In this document: positions 41,772 through 53,004 of the stretch, in pieces
Position numbering within the stretch: the stretch's first letter is position 1
Layout of the letters: each line of letters opens with the position of its first letter
NCBI RefSeq assembly: GCF_001553605.1
Contig: NZ_CP014229.1
Span: 3,562,501 to 3,626,500 of the forward strand
Direction of reading: 5' to 3'
DNA from: Desulfovibrio fairfieldensis
GTDB taxonomy: Bacteria; Desulfobacterota; Desulfovibrionia; Desulfovibrionales; Desulfovibrionaceae
DNA: 64,000 bases
Program-made: the position numbers and the translations under genes
The notes under the pieces: model-generated
The model's database searches: none
Told to the model about the DNA's origin: nothing
The model's input: only the letters and a program-made list of their open reading frames with translations

Positions 41772-43792
41772 TCAGCGATGCTCCGTACAAGGCCCATCAG
41801 TGTGGAGGCGCGCAGAGCCTCCACCGGCAGATATCCAGCTCCCATGACTTCCGCCAGTTGCCGGGCTTGGCCGAACTGCAGCAGTCCTCCCTGCTCCACG
41901 TCAACGACCAGAGAATACACGCGCGCATCCCGTGCGATACGGCGGGCTTCGTCCAAAGCTGCGTCCAGAGCCGAACCTGTCTCCAGGGAAGGCGTAACAT
42001 TAGCTCTGCCGTCTGAAATAACGACCAGAATCGGCCGGGTGTCCGGATTTTTCCGCAAGGCGTTGCCAATAACGCGTCTGGCTTCCCTCAGGCCGTCGGC
42101 AAGAGGCGTGCGCCCTCCGGTAGGCAGATCCTGCAGTTCCTTTGAAGCAAGTTCTACGCTGCCTGTGGGCTGCAGCAGCGTTTGGCCCCGTTGGCCGCGA
42201 AAGGCCACCAGCGAAACCTGATCCCGTTTTTGATAGGCATGCAGCAGGAGAGACAGGACGGCGCTTTTGACCTCACGCATGCGGCTGGCTGCGCCCATGG
42301 AGCTGGAGGCGTCCACGGCGAAGACAATGAGATTGCCCATATGACGTTCTCGACGTTTATAGCGCCAATCATCAGGTCGTACACGCACACGCAGAGGCGG
42401 CCTGATGTTTTCTTCATGCACGGCTATTCGCAGGGCTGCGGCCCGGATTGTGGGTTCCAGAGCTATGTCCGGCGGCATGCCTTGCAGGAGCGGACGCGCT
42501 GAATAACCGACGCAACGTCCACTTTTCTGCGCGGTACGCGTCCGGCTGTGGCGGCCGGAGCCGTTACGCAGACGTTTGTCCATGGGCGGTCGCAGCGGCC
42601 TCACCTGATAGGGACTGCCCGCAGCGAAAATTTGTTCGCGCTCCGTGCCTGCCGGAAGGTCAGGCTCGTGGGATATCCCATCACGGCCAACGATATCCCC
42701 GCCCGCTATGTCGGGAGGCTGAGCTTGCCCGTGGAGGGTTTGTCCATCTGCCTTTCGCTGCTTCTCCTGTCCCGGCTTTGGCGCTTCCTTGCGTTCTTTC
42801 GACTCATGGGCGGAAGGAGCGCTCATACGCCGCCGGTGAGTCAGAGCCATGACAGCGGCTTCCTGCACATGCTCGCCGCGTACGGTAGTACAGCCGTCCA
42901 GCGCGGCCAGAGCCCGCGCTGTGCGCAACAGTGCCAGCTCACCCCTGTGCCCGGCGCAACGCGCTTCCGCGACCAACAGGACAATATCTCTCAGAAGCGC
43001 TTCCGGCACACGCAGTCCGGGCAGCAGATTACGCCCCTCTCGCAGTTGGTCGGCCAGAGCCTTTTGAGCCGTCTCCCATTGTGCCTTGAACAGTACGGGG
43101 GCGGCGTCAAAGGCTTCTCTCCGCCGCAGGATTTCCAGTCTCAGGAACGGATCTTCCGGGGCCAGCACATCCACGCACAGCCCGAAACGGTCCAGTAGTT
43201 GCGGACGCAGGGGGCCTTCTTCGGGATTCATGCTCCCGATCAGGGCAAAACAGGCGGCATGTCCAACAGTACAGCCGTCGCGTTCCAGCTTGTTGACGCC
43301 GCTGGAGCAGACATCCAGCAGCAAATCAACAAGCTGGTCGGGGAGTAGATTGATTTCATCCACATACAGCATGCCCTGATGGGCGGCTGCCAGCAGGCCC
43401 GGCTGAACCACGCGCCGACCGCCACGCAAAGCCGCTTCGGTATCCAGGCCGCCTGTCAGCCTGTCCTCCGTGGCGGAAAGCGGCAGCGTTATAAGGGGAG
43501 CGCATACGACATCCACAGGCAAGGGACCTCTTGCCGCCGCCCGCGCGCAGTCCGGGCAGAGCGGACCCTGCGGAGAGCAGCGCCACGGGCAGTTCGCCAC
43601 CACGGAAACAGACGGCAAAAGTTTCGCCAGTGCACGCACCGCCGTGGATTTCGCCGTGCCTTTCTGACCACGCAGCAAGACGCCGCCGATATCCGGGCAC
43701 AGTGCGTTTGCCAGCAACGCGCGGCGCATGAGGGGCTGGCCCGTCAGCGCAGTAAAGGGAAACAGATGCCGTGAGGGCGCTGCCGCGTTCAT
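41768..43792 (-). CDS. ChlD/BchD-like chelatase subunit (AAA plus VWA)
   Basis: This 674-aa protein combines an N-terminal AAA domain with a VWA domain. The AAA part has Walker A region [17 protein letters not shown], a four-cysteine insert [15 protein letters not shown], and [15 protein letters not shown]. An acidic/proline linker follows (~330-420). The C-terminal VWA domain has MIDAS motif [10 protein letters not shown], and [12 protein letters not shown]. It is the motor-scaffold subunit of a CobN-type chelatase. It overlaps its neighbours by 4 bp on both sides. The cysteine insert is shared with the ChlI-like protein and is typical of cobaltochelatase-associated versions. Confidence 0.87.
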   Translation of the reverse strand: MNAAAPSRHLFPFTALTGQPLMRRALLANALCPDIGGVLLRGQKGTAKSTAVRALAKLLPSVSVVANCPWRCSPQGPLCPDCARAAARGPLPVDVVCAPLITLPLSATEDRLTGGLDTEAALRGGRRVVQPGLLAAAHQGMLYVDEINLLPDQLVDLLLDVCSSGVNKLERDGCTVGHAACFALIGSMNPEEGPLRPQLLDRFGLCVDVLAPEDPFLRLEILRRREAFDAAPVLFKAQWETAQKALADQLREGRNLLPGLRVPEALLRDIVLLVAEARCAGHRGELALLRTARALAALDGCTTVRGEHVQEAAVMALTHRRRMSAPSAHESKERKEAPKPGQEKQRKADGQTLHGQAQPPDIAGGDIVGRDGISHEPDLPAGTEREQIFAAGSPYQVRPLRPPMDKRLRNGSGRHSRTRTAQKSGRCVGYSARPLLQGMPPDIALEPTIRAAALRIAVHEENIRPPLRVRVRPDDWRYKRRERHMGNLIVFAVDASSSMGAASRMREVKSAVLSLLLHAYQKRDQVSLVAFRGQRGQTLLQPTGSVELASKELQDLPTGGRTPLADGLREARRVIGNALRKNPDTRPILVVISDGRANVTPSLETGSALDAALDEARRIARDARVYSLVVDVEQGGLLQFGQARQLAEVMGAGYLPVEALRASTLMGLVRSIAE

Positions 43793-44796
43793 GGGCGAGT
43801 CCCGCCCACCGCCTCAAAAGGTTTGCGGCGCATCCGGTGCGGAAGGACCAAAGAGGCCGCTTTGTGCACGTCCTCCAGCCGGACTTCCCTGCGCCCATCC
43901 AGGGCCACGAGGGTTTTAGCGGTTTTGAGCATAACGATGTCGGCGCGATGACCATCCACCTGGGCGGCAATGGCTTGTTCCACCACGGCGCGCATGCAGG
44001 CCTCGTCGGCTTGTACATCCGATAGCAGGCGGCGGGCCGTCATGACGCTTTCAGCTAGAGTCCTGTCCTTTTCCTGCCAGCGTTCGCAAAATTCCACCGG
44101 ATCGCGTTCAAAGTCCATACGACGGGTCATGACAGCCATGCGCTGTTCCGGCTCAGCCATGCCGCGCACTTCCACGCAAAGACCGAAACGGTCCAGTAAT
44201 TGCGGCCGCAGTTCGCCTTCTTCCGGATTCATTGTGCCCACCAGGGTGAAACGCGCCGGATGCGACCATGAAAGCCCTTCACGTTCCACGGTATTTACGC
44301 CCATGGCCGCAGCGTCCAGAAGCACGTCCACCAGATGGTCGTCCAGCAGGTTCACCTCGTCCACATAGAGGATGCCCCTGTTTGCGGCGGCCAGCAGGCC
44401 GTGCTCGAAACGGCGGCGGCCGTCGGCCAAGGCCGCTTCCATATCCAGCGAGCCTACCACGCGGTCTTCGCCGGCTCCCACGGGCAGTTCGGTCACGCGC
44501 ACCCGCCGTTGTTCCCTGGGCAATTCGCCGGTAGAGGAAAGCATTTCACGGCACAGCGGGCACAGCGTGTCCGCGTCGTCAGGGTCGCAGGCGCAGGGAC
44601 AGCCCCGCACCACGTCCATCTCGGGCAGAATGGCCGCCAGAGCCCGCACCGCGGTAGATTTGGCCGTGCCCTTTTCTCCGCGCACTAATACGCCGCCGAT
44701 GCCGGGATTGACCACATTGAGCAGCAGCGCCTCCTTTAAAGCCTCCTGTCCCACAATGGCGGAAAACGGGTAGGAATGCGGCCGGATCATGCTCAT
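43789..44796 (-). CDS. ChlI/BchI-like AAA+ chelatase ATPase
   Basis: This 335-aa AAA+ protein has [20 protein letters not shown] (Walker A) and a Cys4 insert ([18 protein letters not shown]). It also shows [20 protein letters not shown], Walker [21 protein letters not shown], and sensor [20 protein letters not shown]. It forms the ATP-driven ring that works with the ChlD-like subunit on CobN. It lies between cobN and the ChlD-like gene with 4-bp overlaps, so the three are stoichiometrically coupled. Confidence 0.9.
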   Translation of the reverse strand: MSMIRPHSYPFSAIVGQEALKEALLLNVVNPGIGGVLVRGEKGTAKSTAVRALAAILPEMDVVRGCPCACDPDDADTLCPLCREMLSSTGELPREQRRVRVTELPVGAGEDRVVGSLDMEAALADGRRRFEHGLLAAANRGILYVDEVNLLDDHLVDVLLDAAAMGVNTVEREGLSWSHPARFTLVGTMNPEEGELRPQLLDRFGLCVEVRGMAEPEQRMAVMTRRMDFERDPVEFCERWQEKDRTLAESVMTARRLLSDVQADEACMRAVVEQAIAAQVDGHRADIVMLKTAKTLVALDGRREVRLEDVHKAASLVLPHRMRRKPFEAVGGTRP

Positions 44797-47700
44797 ATCT
44801 TGTCCTCACTGTCCTGCATATCTGTGTTTGGAGCCACGATGACGTCTATGCCGCCGCCTTGAAAACTGCTGCCGAAGGCTTCCGTGCGTTCCTCCAGCCA
44901 ACCCTCCATGTCCAGATAGTTCTGGCGCAGGGCGTCCAGCACTTCCGGGTCGGCCTGCCATACGCCCCTAGCCTGGGCCTCCAGCAAGCGGCGGGCGATT
45001 TCTTCCAGAGCCCAGGGATTGTGCTCTTCAAAAAAGGCGCGGTTTTCCGCATCCAGCACAAAGGTGCGCGCCATGTCGTCAAAAATTCCGTCATCCACTA
45101 AGCCGGTGGTAGCGTCCCAGCCGTAGACGCGCCCGGCGCGTTTGGCCATATCGCCCGCGCCCTTGTAGCCGTGGCGTTTCATGCCCGCTATCCAGCGCGG
45201 ATTGAGCAGTTTACCGCGTACCACCCGGCGGATTTCATCGGCCATGTCCCGCACCCGCACGTGCCGGGGTTCGCGCGTATCGCCATAGTAAACCCGCACG
45301 GGATGCCCGCTCAGATGCGAGGCGGCCGCCGTCATGCCTCCGTGAATGCCGTAAATGGCGCAGCAGTTGAGCAGGTCGTGTTCGTCGCTGACCACCTTGT
45401 TGTAGGTGATGTCCACATTGGAAAGGCTGGCCGTCAGTGCGGGAACCTCCTCCTCTCCCCAAACGCCGTTGCCATAGGCATAGCCGTTCCAGCGTAAAAA
45501 GACGTCGGCCAGATCCGCTTCCGTACGCCAGGCCGACGCGTGAACCGCCAAATCAACACCGCCCTGGTAGACGCCGGGACGGGAAGAAAACACGCGCAAT
45601 GTAGCCTTACGCCAGGCGCTCTGATCTTCTTCCGGCTGTTGCCACTGCTTCAGGCGTTCACGGCAGTGCTTGCGCACGGAATTTCCCTCATCATCCTCAT
45701 CCAGCGTCGCCACCGCCTGTACAGCATTGTCCAGAAAGCGCACGGCCTCGGGAAAGGAGTCGCGCAACAGGCCGGAGACCCGCACGGTAACGTCGATGCG
45801 CGGTCTGCCAAGTTCCTTCAGGGGGATGACCTCATGTCCGTCGACCACTCCGCCGCGCCAGACTGGCCGAACTCCCAGCAGGGCCAGCAACTGGCCCAGG
45901 CCTTCGCCGTCGCTCCACATCAGGTCGTTGCACATCCAGAACATGGCCACGTTTTCAGGATAGCGGCCTTCTTCCTTCAGATGCTTGTCCAAAATGCCGT
46001 TCGCCAGGTTGCACCCCACGCGCCAAGCCGCTTCCGTGGGAAGGCGGCGGGGATCCAGGGTATAGGAATTGCGGCCCGTGGGCAGAATGTCGTCACGTCC
46101 GCGCGCCAGCAGACCGGACGGACCGGGCGTCACGTATCCCCCGGCCAGAGCGTGCAGAAAGGAAGCGCGTTCCTCTGAGGCGTCCAGACGGGCCGCCAGG
46201 TCGCGGACGCGTGTGAGCAACCCGCGCAATGCGCCGCGCAAGGACGCGGGAAGGTCCGGCATCAGTGCCGCCAGCCGCGCATCGGCTTCCCCGGCAGGCA
46301 GGGGCAACAGTTCCAGCAAGACTGCGGTAAAAGCGGCCCCTTCCTCATCCAGACGCTGCAACAAGGTTCCACGATCCGGTTCAGAGGCTGATTCCAGTTC
46401 TGCGGAAGGGGCCGACAGAGCGTCAAAATCCAACCCGTTGAAGGCGCAGAGCAGGCGGCGCAGACTCGACGGATTACCGGTATCGTGCCGCAGGAGGGTA
46501 TAGATGAAGTCCGCCCGCGTTTTGTCCGTCGGGAGTTCTCCCAACACGTGCAGGCCGACGTCCACCCTGGTCGTACGCAATAGGTCCAACGTCTCATGCA
46601 ACCGGGCCGCCAGGATAGCGAAATCCGTCTGTGGATTCTTTTGCAGCAGATCTTTTTCCACATCGGCCAGTCCGGCGGACCGCGCGGCCTCGCGCACCAG
46701 ATGCTCCAACTGATGCGCACGAGACGGATCGCGCCTGCGGACTTCCGCCCACTGTCCCAGATGATTGTCCAGGGCCTCCAGCTTTTCATCAAGCCCGCCG
46801 GTTACCTGCGGCGGGCGCATGTGATTGACCAGCGTGGCATAGGCGCGACGCTTGGCGATCACGGCCTCGGCTGGATTGTCGGCGTTATAGATGTAGAGGT
46901 GCGGCACTTCGTGAAGTGTCGTGTCGGGCAGACAGGCGGCGGAAAGTCCGACGGCCTTTCCCGGCAGAAATTCCAGCGTGCCGTGGGTACCCACATGTAC
47001 GACGGCATCCGCGCCGAAACCGTCCTGCAACCAGCGGTAGGTGGCCAGATACTGGTGCGGGGGAGGAATATCCGGATCGTGCAGGATGCGGCAGACCTGG
47101 CCGTCACAGCGGGAACCCGCGCAACCGCGTTTGGGTTGCACGCAAACCACGGCATTGCCCAGAGAGATGCCCGTCACCAGCAGATGTCCGTCAAGGGTCA
47201 TGGCCGGAGGCTGACCGTCCTTGCCCTGTCCGGGAGGCCCCCATGCCTCGTCCACGCGGCGGCGTACTTCTTCGGGCCAGGCGGCGGCCCATTCCTGATA
47301 TTGCGCCAGAGGCACGCGCGCCAGTATGCCACCCTTGCCCTCTATTTCCCGCGCCGTGGTCCAGCGAAACTCGCTGACGGCCTTGCGGTCCAGAATCATG
47401 CGCATCAGGGCCTCGCCGCTTTCCGGCACTGCAACGGCATAGCCGGCGTCGCGCATGTCGCGCAGCAGGGCATGCAACGAAGCCGGCGTGTCCAGTCCGG
47501 CCGCGCCGCCCACGGTGCCCTCGGCCGAGGAACAGGGATCATTATGTAGAATGAAAGCCACGCGCCGCTGTGCCACGGGTTTATCGCGCAGGCGCAGCCA
47601 GCGTTCCACACGGGCCGCCAGACGCTGCACACGTTCCGGCAGGGGCATGCGGTAGGCCACATCGCCCAGACTTTTTTCCGGGACTGTGCCGCCCAGAAAA

Positions 47701-48698
47701 AATGGCTCCACAACCCCTTCAAATTCCGGCAAGGCCACAGCCCAAGCCACTTCAGAACCGAGCCCCTGTGGGTCGGCCTGCCAAGCTTCCACTGTTTTTG
47801 AGGATGAAAATACCGGTTGGAAAACCGGCACACCCAGCCGACGGAAAAGGCGTACATTGTCCCTGGCCGGGGAATCGTCGCCCACAAAGGCAGGGGCTTC
47901 CTCTTCCATGCCCTTTTCGCGGGAGAAGTAGGGCAGAAGTTTGATCAGGGCATCCACCCGGCTTTGCCCCTGTGGATCAAGGAAGACTTCCTTGGCCCAT
48001 CTGGTCCCTCCCCTGTTGCCCAGCGCCGCATCGCGCAAAGCATTGGCGAAGGCGGGCAGAACGCGCAGCCCTTTATTTTCCAGAGCGCGTACCAGGGATT
48101 CTTCCGCTTGGGTCATGGCGTTGACCCAGTAGTGCCGTCCGAAAAGCAGGCCCACCGTGTCCCCGCACAGCCCTTTCTGTTCCGCATGTCCCGCATACCA
48201 GTCAAGGTAGGCGCTGACACCGTCAAAAGCGGGCACTGGCGCGTCCGGGTGCCAGAGTCCTTCCCAGAGCATGGCGCGCGGTTCTGGCAGCGTGGCGATA
48301 TCGTCGCCGCGAGCGAGTGCTTTCATAAAGCGCAACAGGGTTTCCGTATTGTCCGCGCCGCCGTAGGACAGATAGCGGTAGGCCCTTTCTGCCTCCTGCG
48401 GCGACACCGAGGACAATGCCCAGGCTGCGGGGTCCGAAGCGACGCAGATCACCGGCAGATGTTCTCCGGCCCCGCGCAGGGGATCGTCCAGTGTGTTCCA
48501 GACTGTGTCAGATCCCCGGAATACAAAGACGGCCCCGGCATCCTCAACGGCCTGAATGCAGTCTTCCGGGCGTTCCTCAAGGTCGCGCGAACAGAACACG
48601 CGAACGGCAACGCCTTCCCCCAGGGATTTCGCCGCCTCCCGCAGCATGGCGGCATGGCTTGACCAGACAATGCAGGTCAGAATCGTTGGTATTTCCAT
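44793..48698 (-). CDS. cobN: CobN/ChlH-family metal chelatase large subunit
   Basis: This 1301-aa protein matches the porphyrin/corrin-binding catalytic subunit. Conserved segments include [43 protein letters not shown]-like [43 protein letters not shown] and [18 protein letters not shown]. Classical CobN inserts cobalt into hydrogenobyrinate diamide, but no aerobic B12 genes are near and anaerobes use CbiK/CbiX. In an operon with a TonB receptor and ABC importer it may act on an imported metal-tetrapyrrole. ATG 48698 follows GGAGG. Confidence 0.88.
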   Translation of the reverse strand: MEIPTILTCIVWSSHAAMLREAAKSLGEGVAVRVFCSRDLEERPEDCIQAVEDAGAVFVFRGSDTVWNTLDDPLRGAGEHLPVICVASDPAAWALSSVSPQEAERAYRYLSYGGADNTETLLRFMKALARGDDIATLPEPRAMLWEGLWHPDAPVPAFDGVSAYLDWYAGHAEQKGLCGDTVGLLFGRHYWVNAMTQAEESLVRALENKGLRVLPAFANALRDAALGNRGGTRWAKEVFLDPQGQSRVDALIKLLPYFSREKGMEEEAPAFVGDDSPARDNVRLFRRLGVPVFQPVFSSSKTVEAWQADPQGLGSEVAWAVALPEFEGVVEPFFLGGTVPEKSLGDVAYRMPLPERVQRLAARVERWLRLRDKPVAQRRVAFILHNDPCSSAEGTVGGAAGLDTPASLHALLRDMRDAGYAVAVPESGEALMRMILDRKAVSEFRWTTAREIEGKGGILARVPLAQYQEWAAAWPEEVRRRVDEAWGPPGQGKDGQPPAMTLDGHLLVTGISLGNAVVCVQPKRGCAGSRCDGQVCRILHDPDIPPPHQYLATYRWLQDGFGADAVVHVGTHGTLEFLPGKAVGLSAACLPDTTLHEVPHLYIYNADNPAEAVIAKRRAYATLVNHMRPPQVTGGLDEKLEALDNHLGQWAEVRRRDPSRAHQLEHLVREAARSAGLADVEKDLLQKNPQTDFAILAARLHETLDLLRTTRVDVGLHVLGELPTDKTRADFIYTLLRHDTGNPSSLRRLLCAFNGLDFDALSAPSAELESASEPDRGTLLQRLDEEGAAFTAVLLELLPLPAGEADARLAALMPDLPASLRGALRGLLTRVRDLAARLDASEERASFLHALAGGYVTPGPSGLLARGRDDILPTGRNSYTLDPRRLPTEAAWRVGCNLANGILDKHLKEEGRYPENVAMFWMCNDLMWSDGEGLGQLLALLGVRPVWRGGVVDGHEVIPLKELGRPRIDVTVRVSGLLRDSFPEAVRFLDNAVQAVATLDEDDEGNSVRKHCRERLKQWQQPEEDQSAWRKATLRVFSSRPGVYQGGVDLAVHASAWRTEADLADVFLRWNGYAYGNGVWGEEEVPALTASLSNVDITYNKVVSDEHDLLNCCAIYGIHGGMTAAASHLSGHPVRVYYGDTREPRHVRVRDMADEIRRVVRGKLLNPRWIAGMKRHGYKGAGDMAKRAGRVYGWDATTGLVDDGIFDDMARTFVLDAENRAFFEEHNPWALEEIARRLLEAQARGVWQADPEVLDALRQNYLDMEGWLEERTEAFGSSFQGGGIDVIVAPNTDMQDSEDKI

Positions 48699-48739
48699 TA
48701 TATTGCGCCTCCGGACATGCCCCTCCCGGATCTCAAGCA

Positions 48740-50815
48740 TTAAAATCCTGCTTTTATACCCACAAAGGCCATGTTGGTGGGAATGCGGGACGTATTTGTA
48801 TAACGCACCTCTTCCTTGGTGGTAGCGGCTAGCAGTTCCGCGTAGGGTTCCACCCACCAGTCCTGGAGGTCAAAGCGTTTTGAAATGCGCACTTCGCCCA
48901 GCCAGAAATTGCCTTCCTGATTGGCCTCCATATTGGCCTGATCCGTCCAGATGGGACCGGTCCAGGTGGCGCCCACACGCAGGGTGAACCAGTCCGGGTG
49001 AGCGAAAGTAAATCCCACGGTGGCCTTGGAAGTGGGGGTGAAGGGAATCTGGTTGCCCTTGTATTGTCCGGAAGTGATCTGCGGGTTCAGAATGGTGCCG
49101 TTGGCAAACAGGGTGAAATACTCCGTGGCCTTCCAACTGGCCTCGCCTTCCAGACCGGTGATCTGTACGCTGTCGATGTTTTGCTTTTGTGAAATGAAGT
49201 AATCACCTGTCTTTGTGTCGTCCTTGATGGAGGCGATATAATCCTCGGCCCAGGTGATGTAGCCTGTGACGCCAAAGGTCAGTTCCTTGAGCGGCGAAAA
49301 ATCAAAACCCGCATCCAGGGTGCGCGAGAGTTCGGGCTTGAGGTCGGGGCTGCCTTTATACAAGGTGCTGCCGTAAACATATTCGCCGAAGCGTTCGTCC
49401 AGGCTGGCGGAGCGGAAGGCCTCGCCGTAATTGGCGCGGAAAACAAGCAGGCCGTCCCAGGGATTCACGCGGAGGCCCAGTTTGGGAGTGAGACGGTTGT
49501 CCACTTCAACGCCGTACTCTTTGCGCCAATTGCGTACCTTGCTGGTGGAATCCTTGTCATAGCCGTCCGTGCCGATGATGTCGTAGCGCAGGCCGGGAAT
49601 GATCTGCACAGTGTTGCCGAACAGACTGATTTCATCCTGAATGTAACCGGCCAGGGTATACTGGCTGCCTCCTTTTTCACGGATGCGGTCTTTGTAGGTG
49701 GAGAGATGGGAATAATCCAGATCCTGATCCGAGCGTCCGTATGAGGCGGCAACGCCCATGGTGATCTGCTGGTGTTCTCCCCAGGCGAAGGTATTCTGCT
49801 GGTCAAGATTGTACTGTTCCTGCCTGGTAGGCGAAGTATAGTCCACACGTGTGCCTACTATACTGTCGTAATCCGTGTGCAGAAAGTCCGCGCGGAGAGC
49901 CAGGGAACTGTCCACTACGCCGAAGTCCTTGTGCAGGCGCAGGCCGAAACCTGTTTTGTGGTACTCGTACAGGCGGTAGTCATCGTCGAAATTGTATTGC
50001 CCGGTGCGCAGATTGGAGGCCAGATCGGCATTGACCGTGATGTCGGCCGTGTCGTCAAAGCGATAACCCACACGCGCCGCGCCCGTGACGTTGCGCACGC
50101 CGGTGCCGTCGTCATTATAGCCGGGCTTCTGATTGCTGGCGGCCTTGGAGCTGTGCTCCGGGATGCCGTTGAAGCCGTAGGAGGTCAGATAGCTGCCGGA
50201 AAGGGAATAATTGAATTTCCCCACCGCTCCGGCATGATACAGGCTGGAATCCCAAGTGTTATAACTGCCGTACTTGGTGTCCAGGGTGGCGGTGAAGCCC
50301 TCCTTGGGCGGGGTGCGGGTGATGATGTTGATAACGCCGCCCATGGCGCTGGAGCCGTAAAGCGCAGACGACGGCCCGCGCACCACTTCAATGCGCTCCA
50401 CGGCATCCAGGTTGATGCTGTTCCACTCGAAAATGTTTGTTCCCGCAGGCATGGCAGGCATGCCGTCCACCAGTACCAGCACCCGTCCCTGGGTGTTGCC
50501 GCCCATGCCGCGAATGATGACCTTATTATAGGTGCTGCTGCCGAAAACGCTGCGGTCGCTGTCCACAGTGACGCCCGACATGGTCCGCAGGACGTCCAGT
50601 ACGTTCTGGGCCGGGATCCGGTCAAGTTCCTTGCGGGTAACGACCGATACCGCTGCGGAGACGTCACCAAGGCTGTGTTTGGTTCTGGTAGCGGTGACGA
50701 CAACGGGATTCATTTCCGCTTGCGCCGGATCCTCCGGTTCTGCCTGGACAGTGGACCACGGGGCAAGGCAACAGACGGCAAAACAGGCTGCTGACAGTGA
50801 GCGACAAAAGTTCAC
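48740..50815 (-). CDS. TonB-dependent outer-membrane receptor
   Basis: This 691-aa protein has a signal peptide (VNFCRSLSAACFAVCCLAPW, cut near VQA), a TonB-box-like stretch (MNPVVVTATRT) and a plug domain (~40-150). The plug contains VLDVLRTMSGVTVDSDRS and RIEVVRGPSSALYGSSAMGG. A long beta-barrel ends VGIKAGF. It should import a large chelate across the outer membrane, powered by the TonB of the same operon. GTG at 50815 follows TTGGGAG; the longer ATG at 50857 lies within the upstream gene. Confidence 0.9.
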   Translation of the reverse strand: MNFCRSLSAACFAVCCLAPWSTVQAEPEDPAQAEMNPVVVTATRTKHSLGDVSAAVSVVTRKELDRIPAQNVLDVLRTMSGVTVDSDRSVFGSSTYNKVIIRGMGGNTQGRVLVLVDGMPAMPAGTNIFEWNSINLDAVERIEVVRGPSSALYGSSAMGGVINIITRTPPKEGFTATLDTKYGSYNTWDSSLYHAGAVGKFNYSLSGSYLTSYGFNGIPEHSSKAASNQKPGYNDDGTGVRNVTGAARVGYRFDDTADITVNADLASNLRTGQYNFDDDYRLYEYHKTGFGLRLHKDFGVVDSSLALRADFLHTDYDSIVGTRVDYTSPTRQEQYNLDQQNTFAWGEHQQITMGVAASYGRSDQDLDYSHLSTYKDRIREKGGSQYTLAGYIQDEISLFGNTVQIIPGLRYDIIGTDGYDKDSTSKVRNWRKEYGVEVDNRLTPKLGLRVNPWDGLLVFRANYGEAFRSASLDERFGEYVYGSTLYKGSPDLKPELSRTLDAGFDFSPLKELTFGVTGYITWAEDYIASIKDDTKTGDYFISQKQNIDSVQITGLEGEASWKATEYFTLFANGTILNPQITSGQYKGNQIPFTPTSKATVGFTFAHPDWFTLRVGATWTGPIWTDQANMEANQEGNFWLGEVRISKRFDLQDWWVEPYAELLAATTKEEVRYTNTSRIPTNMAFVGIKAGF

Positions 50816-50829
50816 GAAACACTCCCAAG

Positions 50830-51627
50830 TTACGATTGCGTTGAAGAAGGAAACCACAGGGGAACTTGCCCGTCCTCTCCGTGGTAGGCCTGCATGGCTA
50901 TGCCATACACAGCGCGCATGCGTCCGGGCGTAAGCACCGCCGCCGGGTCGCCGTGCGCTTCGAGGCGCGCTCCTTGCGGCGACGGTGCAAGGAGCGCTAT
51001 GGTGTGTGCGAAACGTATGGCCAGATTCACATCGTGCAGTGAAAGCAGCACGCCGAGATTGCGCGTTTCCGCCACGCGGCGCGCCATATCCAGCACTTCA
51101 ATCTGATGCCGCAGATCCAGACTGCTGACCGGTTCATCCAGCAACAGCCAATCCGTATCCTGCACCAGGGCTCGCGCCAAAGCCGTCTTTTGCCGCTGTC
51201 CGCCGGAAAGCGCCTCCAGAGGGCGTTGTGCCAGGGATTCCAGTCCCAGCCGGGCCAGCGTTTCGCCTGTGCGGGCAATGTCGTTTTTGTCGGGACCCCA
51301 GCGCATGTGGGGTTTGCGGCCCAGCAGCACAGCGTCGAATACTGTCATGGAAAAACGGGGGAGAGCCTCTTGCGGCACATAGGCCATGCGCTTGGCGCGC
51401 TTCCTGCCGGTCAGGCTGTGCAGGGGGACGCCCTCCAACAGAACTTCGCCGCCAGTGGGGCGCAGCAGGCCCAACAGAAGACGCAGAAACGTGGTTTTTC
51501 CCGCACCGTTGGGGCCGAGCAGGGCGCAAACCTCGCCGCGCCGCAGCGCCAGACTCACTGCGTCAAGTACGGGCGCGTGGCCGGAATAGCCAAAACTGAG
51601 GGTGCGCGCTTCCAACAGGGACGGCAT
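50830..51627 (-). CDS. ABC transporter ATP-binding protein, FecE/BtuD type
   Basis: This 265-aa ATPase has Walker A GPNGAGKTT, signature LSGGQRQKTALARAL, Walker B DWLLLDEPVSSLDLRHQ and switch histidine LSLHDVN. Its partner is the FecCD permease; the ATG at 51627 overlaps the permease stop (TAATG) after GGGGGAC. Longer in-frame extensions into the permease gene are shadows. Confidence 0.93.
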   Translation of the reverse strand: MPSLLEARTLSFGYSGHAPVLDAVSLALRRGEVCALLGPNGAGKTTFLRLLLGLLRPTGGEVLLEGVPLHSLTGRKRAKRMAYVPQEALPRFSMTVFDAVLLGRKPHMRWGPDKNDIARTGETLARLGLESLAQRPLEALSGGQRQKTALARALVQDTDWLLLDEPVSSLDLRHQIEVLDMARRVAETRNLGVLLSLHDVNLAIRFAHTIALLAPSPQGARLEAHGDPAAVLTPGRMRAVYGIAMQAYHGEDGQVPLWFPSSTQS

Positions 51628-52634
51628 TATAAGTCCCCCTCCCGTAATTGGCTGCGACGCAGCAAAAGCCAGAAAAAGAACGGTACGCCGAGAAATGCCG
51701 TGACAATGCCCACGGGGATGATCTGCGGCGTGAGAAGTGTTCTGGCCACGGTGTCGGAAAGGATCACCAGACCGGCACCGAAAAAGGCCGCGCCGGGAAG
51801 CAACAGACGGTGGTCGCCGCCGAGGCAAAATCTGGCCACATGCGGCGCGACCAGGCCGATGAAACCGATCACTCCGGTGAAGCAGATGGCTCCGGCGGTC
51901 ATGAAGGAGGCGGCCAGGATGCCCAGGGTCCGCAGGCGTAATACGGATACCCCAAGGGAAGCCGCACTCTCTTCCCCGGCTGCCAGTGCATTGAAATCCC
52001 ATGCCAGACGCAGGGCCAGCGGCAGCGGCAGTAGGATCATGCCTGCCGCCATGACTATTTCCGGCCAGCCTACGCGGCCGAGGTTGCCGAAACTCCAGAA
52101 GACGATGGCCTGCACCTGCTGTTCCGTGCCCAAATATTGCAGAAACGACGTTGCGGCGGAAAAAAGAAACATGACGGCGACGCCGCCCAGAATCAATGTT
52201 TCGGGGCGGCTGCCCCGGAGGCTGGCTATGCCCAGGATCGTCAGCGCGGTCAGCGCTGCGAAAAGAAAGGCGCTGGCCGCCATGTGCCAGATGCCGAAGG
52301 AACCGCCCACGATGACCAGGGCCGCACCGAAAGCGGCCCCGGAGGAAATGCCCAAAGTAAAGGGAGACGCCAGAGGATTGCGCAATACCGCTTGGGTAAG
52401 AATGCCCCCCATGGCGAGTCCGCCGCCCGCAAGAGCGCCCATGATCACGCGCGGCAGCCGTAACTGCCAGAAAATACGCGATTCAGAGGTCGGGACTTCG
52501 GCAAGGGGCAGAGACCAACCATGGGGACCAAGGCCGAGGCTCAGCAAAAGGGCTGCGCAGGCAAATCCGAGCAAGGCCGCCAGGGCAATATATTTGCGGC
52601 GGCGTTGGGCAAGAAAATCTGCGGTACTTTGCAT
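51627..52634 (-). CDS. FecCD/BtuC-family ABC permease
   Basis: This 335-aa inner-membrane protein has about ten helices. FecCD landmarks are RLPRVIMGALAGGGLAMGGILTQAVLRNPLASP, GISSGAAFGAALVIVGG, and GVIGFIGLVAPHVAR. Family members import siderophores, heme, cobalamin or metal chelates. It is the first gene of the eight-gene operon; a NikR-like palindrome lies 67 bp upstream of its start. Confidence 0.93.
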   Translation of the reverse strand: MQSTADFLAQRRRKYIALAALLGFACAALLLSLGLGPHGWSLPLAEVPTSESRIFWQLRLPRVIMGALAGGGLAMGGILTQAVLRNPLASPFTLGISSGAAFGAALVIVGGSFGIWHMAASAFLFAALTALTILGIASLRGSRPETLILGGVAVMFLFSAATSFLQYLGTEQQVQAIVFWSFGNLGRVGWPEIVMAAGMILLPLPLALRLAWDFNALAAGEESAASLGVSVLRLRTLGILAASFMTAGAICFTGVIGFIGLVAPHVARFCLGGDHRLLLPGAAFFGAGLVILSDTVARTLLTPQIIPVGIVTAFLGVPFFFWLLLRRSQLREGDL

Positions 52635-52700
52635 AGGAACGTGTCTTAAATTGCCGGGAAGATCATGCCGCCGACGCTAAAAGTTACTTTTTTTAAAAAC

Positions 52701-52726
52701 GTGTTATTATTGAACAGGGATAACAC
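52701..52726 (-). promoter_or_regulatory. NikR-like inverted repeat upstream of the metal-chelatase operon
   Basis: The perfect arms GTGTTAT and ATAACAC are separated by 12 bases, embedded in an AT-rich promoter region 67 bp before the permease start. It resembles, from memory, the GTGTTAC-N13/14-GTAACAC operators predicted for NikR in Desulfovibrio. The spacing is a little shorter and one base per arm differs, so this is tentative. Confidence 0.5.
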
Positions 52727-52885
52727 TAAAAAATTTTTTATGCTACCCAAACCATAACCGCTGGCTTTTCGGATCACTGGAATCAGAACCATGCATCATC
52801 TTGAGGAAAAATGCCTAGATGGCCTGTTGATACTGGCTTCCAGCCATAGCGGCAGGAGAACTTGCCCGACAACTGATATATCATA

Positions 52886-52919
52886 AAGGAGATCCGACGG
52901 TGAGCCGTCGGATCTCCTT
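52886..52919. terminator. Strong bidirectional hairpin
   Basis: 15-bp perfect stem (AAGGAGATCCGACGG / complement) with TGAG loop. It separates the chelatase operon promoter from the decayed hydF. The remaining bases between 52727 and 53004 hold no supported gene. Confidence 0.7.
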
Positions 52920-53004
52920 GTACTATCGCTTTATGGTTGGGAATATATCGGAAGTGTAATACTTGTTGTCTTGTGTCTGCCAGCTATTCAGGACTGGTGA
53001 TATC

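Noticed and set aside
51106..52680. 524-aa plus-strand frame opposite the ABC permease and ATPase
   Set aside because: Shadow; both minus-strand genes are full length with intact motifs.
52791..52886. 31-codon plus-strand frame MHHLEEKCLDG..
   Set aside because: Weak ribosome site, no similarity recognised and it ends in the hairpin; probably chance.
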